Shown here piece after piece: positions 58,574 to 64,000 of a stretch of 64,000 nucleotides of DNA. The notes below the pieces were generated by a model that saw only the letters and a list, made by a program, of their open reading frames with translations, was not told where the DNA came from and did not search any database. The stretch spans positions 1 to 64,000 of the forward strand of contig JANQRT010000022.1 of assembly GCA_028284385.1 (NCBI GenBank), in the 5' to 3' direction. The stretch is from Opitutaceae bacterium (GTDB lineage: Bacteria; Verrucomicrobiota; Verrucomicrobiia; Opitutales; Opitutaceae). Every line of letters starts with the position of its first letter. Within the stretch, counting starts at the first letter, position 1. The translations under genes and the position numbers were made by a program.

Positions 58574-59356
58574 TTATGTTAAATACGGACTAGTGAGAGG
58601 CGAATCTAATGGAGGCAGGAGTTCGGATAATTTCTCTGCGGTTTTCCTAAGTTCGGGAACGACGCTTTCTGGAGCTAGGCGATCATTGGAATTGAGATTC
58701 ACACCAAGGGCATAGCGCGGCATTTTCTCTTTTTCCAGAAACACGGGGATCACTACTCTCACAAGGTCGGAACGCTCTTCTTTATCTTCAATCGTGTAGC
58801 CATTGGTTCGAATGTTTTCGAGCTTAGCCTGATATTTCTTATAGTCGTAGGTGTGATCGTCTCGCAAATACGCGTCCCATCGGAAAAACGTGTGCATCAT
58901 GAAAGTCTGTTCCGCATAGGCCAAAAAGATCTGAGCGTATCCATGAAAGGGGATGAGCGGCCATTCCTTGCCGATATGCGAATAGGGAAGGGCGCTTGGC
59001 AGATTGAAACGTTCCATGATCTTCATTGTGCTTTCGCCTACCCATCCGAAAAGGGCTACCGGTCTCATCAACTCGTTGGCCAGATTCTCGATAAGAGCGT
59101 TGATGTCCTCTTTGAAAGGTCGGGGTAGCAAGGTTCTCGAGATGTAGGCCGACTCCGCTTTGGTGAAGTAGCTTAGCGAGTAGACACGATCGAAATGCTC
59201 GATCTCGCCGATTTCCTGCAGTCCTTTCAGCAGATTTGTGAGGCCGGTGTGCGAAATAGGGGCTAGATGGCTCTGCAGCTCTGAGTACGTAGCCGTCTTA
59301 TTCTCGTGCAAATGCTTTATGATCTTAAGCGTTCGTTCGGCTGTGTCTTTAGTCAT
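58574..59356 (-). CDS. IclR-like transcriptional regulator
   Basis: The 260-residue protein has an N-terminal winged helix (residues ~1-65: ERTLKIIKHLHENKTATYSE, then LQSHLAPISHTGLTNLLKGL) and a C-terminal GAF-like sensor domain. The segment ALPYSHIGKEWPLIPFHGYA, then QIFLAYAE corresponds to the region around the IclR effector site, and PVFLEKEKMPRYALGVNLNS to its end. Similarity to IclR is at fold level and the family call is moderate. It is divergent from the TonB receptor gene; palindromes in the intervening 503 bp are good candidates for its operator. Confidence 0.75.
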   Translation of the reverse strand: MTKDTAERTLKIIKHLHENKTATYSELQSHLAPISHTGLTNLLKGLQEIGEIEHFDRVYSLSYFTKAESAYISRTLLPRPFKEDINALIENLANELMRPVALFGWVGESTMKIMERFNLPSALPYSHIGKEWPLIPFHGYAQIFLAYAEQTFMMHTFFRWDAYLRDDHTYDYKKYQAKLENIRTNGYTIEDKEERSDLVRVVIPVFLEKEKMPRYALGVNLNSNDRLAPESVVPELRKTAEKLSELLPPLDSPLTSPYLT

Positions 59357-59859
59357 GTCGTCGTTCGGGATTGGCTGCCTCTAAACTATCTCTAGCCATT
59401 GCCTCTTCTTTCTGCGGAGAGCTCTAAACAAGCTGAAGCGATTAGTTGCGAAAGGAAGACTGGCATCATTGAGATCGCATTTGGCTTAAGCTTAGCAAGG
59501 CGTGCTTAAGCTCCAGATTGAGGCGGTATCCGTAAATTCGTGTAGTTTATTTTCTCTTTGAGTAAAGAGTAAAATCCCCCAAAATGTAAATTATTTCGTA
59601 ATTAGGATTCCTTAAAATAGTTCAAATCGGCTAAATACTCTTTAATCAAAGAAATTATGCTACTAAAAACTCTATACAAAGAGTAGCATGTCGCTATTGT
59701 TTCTCATACTTAATCTGCAAGCTCGTTTCTCGTTTTCGCCGCTACCGCAAGGCAATTGCCTGTGGGCTCCATCGTCGCTATTTCTAGATTTCGCGTCGCG
59801 ACGATTGCGAGGCCGGTCTTCGCTTTTCTACAAACGTAAACCCTAACCCTTGCCCTAGC
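59357..59859. other. 503-bp divergent intergenic region, AT-rich, no gene
   Basis: No coding region is supported. The right half (59541-59690) is AT-rich and contains palindromes built on CTCTTT/AAAGAG, listed separately, plus an 8-bp inverted repeat ATGCTACT (59657-59664) with AGTAGCAT (59682-59689). The region must hold the promoters of the IclR-like gene and the receptor gene. Confidence 0.7.
59554..59689. promoter_or_regulatory. Cluster of palindromes CTCTTT-n4-AAAGAG upstream of the TonB receptor
   Basis: Site 1 is CTCTTTGAGTAAAGAG (59554-59569), a 16-bp palindrome with perfect arms. Site 2 is CTCTTTAATCAAAGAA (59638-59653), one mismatch. Site 3 is CTCTATACAAAGAG (59670-59683), same half-sites but spacing two bases shorter, nested in the 8-bp repeat ATGCTACT/AGTAGCAT. 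Two or three copies in one promoter region suggest a specific regulator; the adjacent IclR-like protein is the obvious candidate. Confidence 0.65.
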
Positions 59860-62800
59860 ATGAATTCCTTTAGGAACTTAACGCGACCACTCCTCAAGGG
59901 CCGTTTTCTGGCAACGGCTTTCTTGTGTTCATTGTCATTAGATTATGCATACGGACAATCCGCTGACACTGAAGAAGAAGTATACGAACTATCGCCATTT
60001 ACAGTCGATGAGAGTGGAAACGAAGGCTATCGAGCGACCAATACTTTGGCAGGCTCTCGTCTCAATACCAGCGTGGCCGACGTCGGTGCTTCGATCGACA
60101 TTCTGACCACGGAATTCCTTGATGATGTCGCCTCGACGAACATCTTGGATGCGGCTGATTGGGTAGGCAACATTCAGCGAGACACGAGTGGTCTAGTCTC
60201 TGATCCGGAAGGCAATGTAGCCAGTACAACAGGTCGTCAGCTTCGTATTCGCGGTTTCTCTACGGGCAATCTAAAGCAGGATTTCTTTCCCCTTCTGCAC
60301 TCGGGCGACACCTACAACACCGAGCGCATTACGTTTAACCGGGGTCCGAATGCCATTCTCTTCGGCATTGGCAATCCGGGTGGAGCGGTGAATACGGTCT
60401 CCAAGCGAGCTCAGATGAAAGATTCCAATGCCTTTAGGCTTCGTTTCGACACATTTGGCAGCAAGCGCGCCGAGGTGGACATTAATCGCGTCTTGATCGA
60501 GAATAAACTGGCTCTTCGCTTCGCTGCGGTCGAGGGCGAGGGGGCTACTCACCGCAAGCCTCAAACCAGTCGAAATAGTAGACAGTATATCGCGGCTACG
60601 TATCGGCCGCACGAGAATATGTCTTTCCACCTTTCCTACGAACAGGGAGACATCCGTCGCTCCAATGCTCGCTCTTGGCTTGTTGCAGACGGGGTTTCGA
60701 CCTGGGTAGAAGCAGGTAGCAACACCGTTGCCGCTAACAATTTGAATGCGGCAGGCAATCGCCCTCCGGGCATCGCCAATTTGAATAATCAGAACTACCT
60801 GCTGCTCGTCGACACCGAGGCAACTGGCACAGGGACTTCCGTGCCTATTTTGAATTGGCGGCGTTTTGGAACTACCGCCGAGCCTCAACAGCCGTTCGCG
60901 GATCAACGTGGCAACACGGCTTTGCTGGACGAATCCATTTTACCGTTCACTGCCAGCCCCATGGGCGATGCCAATCAAGCGTTCCATGACTTCGACCGTT
61001 TCCTGGTAACCTGGGATCAGCGCCTGCTTGAGAATTTGGATGTCCAGCTAGCTTATAACAAGCAGGCTGAGCATATTGATAGCTTCCGTACCGTACCTAA
61101 TCAGTTCTATATCGTACGGGCAGACGTGAACGAGTTCCTGCCCGACGGTACCGGTTTCAATAACGCAACTAGGGTCAGCGATACGCCCAATCCGAACCTT
61201 TTCGATCCCAATAATCCCAACTACTTTTTCGAAACCGACCAACTCGAATTGCGGCAGAATTACAGTGGATTCCAAATCGCTCGAGCATCGGTCTCCTACG
61301 ATCTCAAATTTTCCGATATTGGTTCCGACAGCTGGCTCAAGTGGCTAGGGGATCATCGCCTGGCCTACATGTACGAGGTCGAGGACTCCTTCACCAATGC
61401 GAATAACATGCGCCTGCTGAACATTACGCCGCTCGACGGCTATCCTTCGGATATTCGGAATAACAACAATCGCATCCGTGTGCGCTGGTTTCTCGATCCA
61501 GACAACGGAGTTTATGGTCCGACTTCCGATTGGCTGGAGCGCTTTCCTATCGTTCATCGAGGGGATCCCTTGCCGGCGGATACAGACGGCGATGGCATTG
61601 TGCCTGCCTTTGCTCCCCGAGCAAACGGGACTAATCGCGAAGACAAGTCGACAAACGATATGTTTGTCACTCAAAGCCGTTTCTGGAATAATCGAATCAT
61701 TGCTACTGTTGGCTGGCGCAATGACCGCACGACACGATTTGATGGCAATCTAGTGGGTCCCGATCCTGTGACAAGAACGCCAGAAGACCCGGTGATTGTA
61801 TCGCCTATCGGAACCTTCGATCCTTCCAGTGATTTCGGTGATCGAAACGATTTCGCTGAAGTCAGCACGTGGACTCGAGGCGCCGTATTTCGCCCGTTCA
61901 ATCAGATCGGTCCGTTTGGCGGTTTGGCGTTTTTCTACAACGAGTCTAAAAGCGGCAACCTCGGTTCGGGTCCATTCGATATTAACGGCGACGACCTTCC
62001 AGCCAGATCTGGCGATGGTAAGGACTGGGGCTTCCGCTTCTCCTTATTCGAGCAAAAGGTCCATGTGAACGTGAACTGGTTCGAGACGAGCGAAATCAAT
62101 AGGAATACGGCGCAGATTCGAGGCGGCCCGCAGACTGGCCAGTTTGCAGAGCCTCTCAATGCGATTTGGAACACGTTCATCGATTTTGGCCTTGAAGAAG
62201 GTGACGAGAGTGTCAGCCCGCTGGCCCAGGAAGTATTGCGGGAAACGGGACTTACTTTGCCTGGGGGGCTGACGGACGAGATCCGAGGAACGTGGCAGGA
62301 CACTCAAGACCAAGATGCCGACGGGGTCGAGATCAGCCTAACGGCTAACCCGACTCCATCTTGGCGCATGGTGCTCAAGCTGAGCAACCAGGAGAACATT
62401 CTGAGCAATATTGGCCCTCGGGCGATCGTATATTGGCAGACCTTTTCGGACTATTTAAGCTCGAGACCGGATTTGCTCGCCCTAGAGACGGCCGACGGAG
62501 ATACGACCGTTGGGGACGAGGTCGCGCTAGCCACGGAGGCCTTGGCGAATACGAGGCGCCTCGATGGCGTGACGGATGGCCGCCAGCCTTTGTGGAACAT
62601 GAATTTCACCACGAATTACAGCTTCCGCAATCACGATGGCTGGATCCAGCCATTCAGCATCGGGGCCGGGGCTCGTTGGCGTGATGAGAACATCATCGGT
62701 TACGTGCAGGACGATCTTGGCCTCAATGATCCAGAAAACCCATTCTATCGGGCAGACAATTGGAATATCGATTTCTGGCTTAAGTATAAACGGAAGATTC

Positions 62801-62970
62801 TCAACGACAAGATCGACTGGTTGGTGCAGCTCAACGTGAGGAATGCCTTCAATGATGACGGCCTTTTCCCCATGAAAGCCAATGATGACGGTTCTGGCAA
62901 TCCGATCTTCATTCGCTACGGAGTGCCAGCGCCGGTCCATCTCATCCTGACCAATACGTTTAAATTCTGA
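59860..62970 (+). CDS. TonB-dependent receptor
   Basis: The 1036-residue outer-membrane receptor has a signal peptide (residues ~1-33, ending YAYGQ). A TonB-box-like stretch is in EEVYELSPFTVDESGNEGYR, which continues into ATNTLAGSRLNT, a pattern frequent in verrucomicrobial receptors. The plug domain spans ~60-190 (ADVGASIDILTTEFLDDVAS, TGRQLRIRGFSTG, ITFNRGPNAILFGIGNPGGA). A large beta-barrel follows, ending with LILTNTFKF and a C-terminal Phe as outer-membrane proteins require. It probably imports a carbohydrate or chelate; with the neighbouring sulfatases a sulfated oligosaccharide is the likely ligand, by inference. Confidence 0.93.
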   Translation: MNSFRNLTRPLLKGRFLATAFLCSLSLDYAYGQSADTEEEVYELSPFTVDESGNEGYRATNTLAGSRLNTSVADVGASIDILTTEFLDDVASTNILDAADWVGNIQRDTSGLVSDPEGNVASTTGRQLRIRGFSTGNLKQDFFPLLHSGDTYNTERITFNRGPNAILFGIGNPGGAVNTVSKRAQMKDSNAFRLRFDTFGSKRAEVDINRVLIENKLALRFAAVEGEGATHRKPQTSRNSRQYIAATYRPHENMSFHLSYEQGDIRRSNARSWLVADGVSTWVEAGSNTVAANNLNAAGNRPPGIANLNNQNYLLLVDTEATGTGTSVPILNWRRFGTTAEPQQPFADQRGNTALLDESILPFTASPMGDANQAFHDFDRFLVTWDQRLLENLDVQLAYNKQAEHIDSFRTVPNQFYIVRADVNEFLPDGTGFNNATRVSDTPNPNLFDPNNPNYFFETDQLELRQNYSGFQIARASVSYDLKFSDIGSDSWLKWLGDHRLAYMYEVEDSFTNANNMRLLNITPLDGYPSDIRNNNNRIRVRWFLDPDNGVYGPTSDWLERFPIVHRGDPLPADTDGDGIVPAFAPRANGTNREDKSTNDMFVTQSRFWNNRIIATVGWRNDRTTRFDGNLVGPDPVTRTPEDPVIVSPIGTFDPSSDFGDRNDFAEVSTWTRGAVFRPFNQIGPFGGLAFFYNESKSGNLGSGPFDINGDDLPARSGDGKDWGFRFSLFEQKVHVNVNWFETSEINRNTAQIRGGPQTGQFAEPLNAIWNTFIDFGLEEGDESVSPLAQEVLRETGLTLPGGLTDEIRGTWQDTQDQDADGVEISLTANPTPSWRMVLKLSNQENILSNIGPRAIVYWQTFSDYLSSRPDLLALETADGDTTVGDEVALATEALANTRRLDGVTDGRQPLWNMNFTTNYSFRNHDGWIQPFSIGAGARWRDENIIGYVQDDLGLNDPENPFYRADNWNIDFWLKYKRKILNDKIDWLVQLNVRNAFNDDGLFPMKANDDGSGNPIFIRYGVPAPVHLILTNTFKF

Positions 62971-63003
62971 TACGCTAATCTGGCGTCGGTAAAACTCTTA
63001 CAG

Positions 63004-63034
63004 AGCGGTTCCTGGTTTTCGGGAACCGCTTTTC
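63004..63034 (+). terminator. Intrinsic terminator after the TonB receptor gene
   Basis: A perfect 9-bp stem, AGCGGTTCC (63004-63012) with GGAACCGCT (63022-63030), loop of nine bases, followed by TTTTC. It lies 34 bases after the receptor stop, and 11 bases from the end of the convergent ABC-F gene. Confidence 0.85.
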
Positions 63035-63044
63035 GTATCCATGA

Positions 63045-64000
63045 TCAGTTGGCAACAACCGCTTCGGTTTGTATCCGCTCGATGTATTCGCTGACATTGC
63101 AGGTAAGGAGGCGGGTCCCGGTTTTACTGACCTCCAGAACTTTATTGACAATGGGGTCGAGAAAGTCGCGGTCGTGGCTTACTAGAATGACGGTTCCTGT
63201 GAATTCCTTGATCGCGTCTTGCAGTATTTCCTTGCTGCGAATGTCCAGATGATTGGTTGGCTCGTCGAGAATGAGGGTGTTGGTACTGCGAATCAACATC
63301 TTGGCCAATGCCAAGCGATTTCGCTCCCCACCCGAAAGAACGCTGCATTTTTTGAATACATCGTCGCCGCGGAAAAGAAGGGCTCCCAGAATGCCGCGCG
63401 GATTCGATTCTTCGTTGCCTGCTTCGGCAGAGGCTTTTTCCACTTCCTCGAGGGCTGAAAGGTCGGAGTCAAGTTCGTCGGCCTGATGCTGGGCGAAATA
63501 GCCGATAACGGTATTCACGCCAACAGTACGTTCGCCTTGCTGGAATGGTTCTACTCCAGCTAGGATGCGAGCTAGGGTCGACTTGCCCGCCCCATTGACT
63601 CCAACGATGGCCAGGCGGTCGCCTTTCTCGATACGAAAATTCAAGCCTTCGTAAACCTTTAGATCGCCATAGGACTTGTGCACGTCCTCCAGTTCGATCA
63701 CCTTGGCGCTTCCGGGAGGCGGGGGAGGGAAGCGAAAGAAAATTTTCTTCTCCTCCTTCGGCAGTTCGATGATCTCGATTTTCTCCAGAGCCTTGATACG
63801 GCTTTGCACCATGGCCGCTTTCTTCACGTTTGATCGAAAACGATTGATGAAATCCTTTTGTCGCTGGATTTCCTTCTTTTGGTTATCGAAGGCTTTTCGC
63901 AGCTGAGCTTTGCGATCGGCTTCCTCTTTTATATAGAAGGCGTAGTTGCCTTTGTATGACGTGAGGCTTCCCATGCTCAAGTGAATGGTACGATTGGTAA
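63045..64000 (-). CDS. ABC-F family ATPase (partial, N-terminal part beyond window end)
   Basis: The frame is open to the window end, so the visible 317 residues are the C-terminal part of a longer (about 550-650 residue) ABC-F protein. The start of the visible part (TNRTIHLSMGSLTSYKGNYA) is the end of the first ATPase domain. A basic linker (KAQLRKAFDNQKKEIQRQKD) follows, then the second ATPase domain with Walker A VGVNGAGKSTLARILAG, signature SVLSGGERNRLALAKML, Walker B TLILDEPTNHLDI and the switch VSHDRDFLD. ABC-F proteins lack membrane domains and act on ribosomes. The specific type cannot be decided without the N-terminus. Confidence 0.93.
   Translation of the reverse strand, partial: TNRTIHLSMGSLTSYKGNYAFYIKEEADRKAQLRKAFDNQKKEIQRQKDFINRFRSNVKKAAMVQSRIKALEKIEIIELPKEEKKIFFRFPPPPPGSAKVIELEDVHKSYGDLKVYEGLNFRIEKGDRLAIVGVNGAGKSTLARILAGVEPFQQGERTVGVNTVIGYFAQHQADELDSDLSALEEVEKASAEAGNEESNPRGILGALLFRGDDVFKKCSVLSGGERNRLALAKMLIRSTNTLILDEPTNHLDIRSKEILQDAIKEFTGTVILVSHDRDFLDPIVNKVLEVSKTGTRLLTCNVSEYIERIQTEAVVAN

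Noticed and set aside
1-64000. CRISPR array, prophage, integrase or toxin-antitoxin pair
   Set aside because: I saw no regularly spaced direct repeats, no phage structural or integrase genes and no recognisable toxin-antitoxin gene pair on either strand.

Overview
The window looks like chromosome from a Gram-negative member of the Verrucomicrobia, most likely the Opitutales/Puniceicoccaceae side. The grounds are a pseudopilin operon resembling the Verru_Chthon cassettes, several secreted sulfatases, a TonB-dependent receptor with the N-terminal pattern common in that phylum, and a planctomycete/verrucomicrobial-type bacterial microcompartment (BMC) locus. This is inferred from protein families only; there is no rRNA gene here.

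Layout. 1-6.7 kb: secreted bicupin (cut by the window edge), PhoD-like phosphatase, SMP-30 lactonase overlapping a sugar isomerase/epimerase, a secreted sulfatase and a secreted RYEPTRP-repeat protein. 7.0-19.9 kb: mostly housekeeping genes: tRNA-Leu(GAG), a large conserved protein of unknown function, tsaE-thiL-CPBP protease, mtaB, a glyoxalase-like gene, hisF, a large unknown protein, rho and acs. 20.1-26.8 kb: six tightly overlapping genes, of which five carry prepilin-like N-termini. 26.9-28.6 kb: SRP RNA followed by dnaX, which carries an A10G slippery run consistent with gamma/tau frameshifting. 28.6-40.9 kb: mixed accessory genes, including an EF-hand protein divergent from a two-component system, an epimerase, an HpaI-type aldolase, a sulfatase without signal peptide and a membrane-anchored PQQ propeller.

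41.1-53.5 kb is the clearest functional unit: an L-rhamnose (probably also L-fucose) BMC locus. Rhamnose isomerase (rhaA) and rhamnulokinase (rhaB) feed a class II aldolase that yields DHAP and L-lactaldehyde. A CoA-acylating aldehyde dehydrogenase, PduL phosphotransacylase and acetate-kinase homologue would convert lactaldehyde to lactate with ATP, inside a shell of three BMC-H and three BMC-P proteins. A lactate/malate-type dehydrogenase, an AraC regulator and a divergent DeoR regulator complete it. Two sulfatases, a FAH hydrolase, an IclR-like regulator and a TonB receptor follow, which suggests uptake and desulfation of a rhamnose- or fucose-containing sulfated polysaccharide.

The window is dotted with short palindromic repeats. 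Seven blocks of REP-like hairpins with a GTAG foot fall into three stem families; one family flanks a REP-associated tyrosine transposase (RAYT) gene that appears frameshifted. Two of the blocks lie inside the first codons of genes in the pseudopilin operon and are open in the reading frame. The most unusual observations are the dnaX slippery site with an eroded zinc module, these in-frame REP insertions, the pseudopilin cassette itself, the palindromes upstream of the TonB receptor, and an apparently over-represented 7-mer TGGATAC/GTATCCA.
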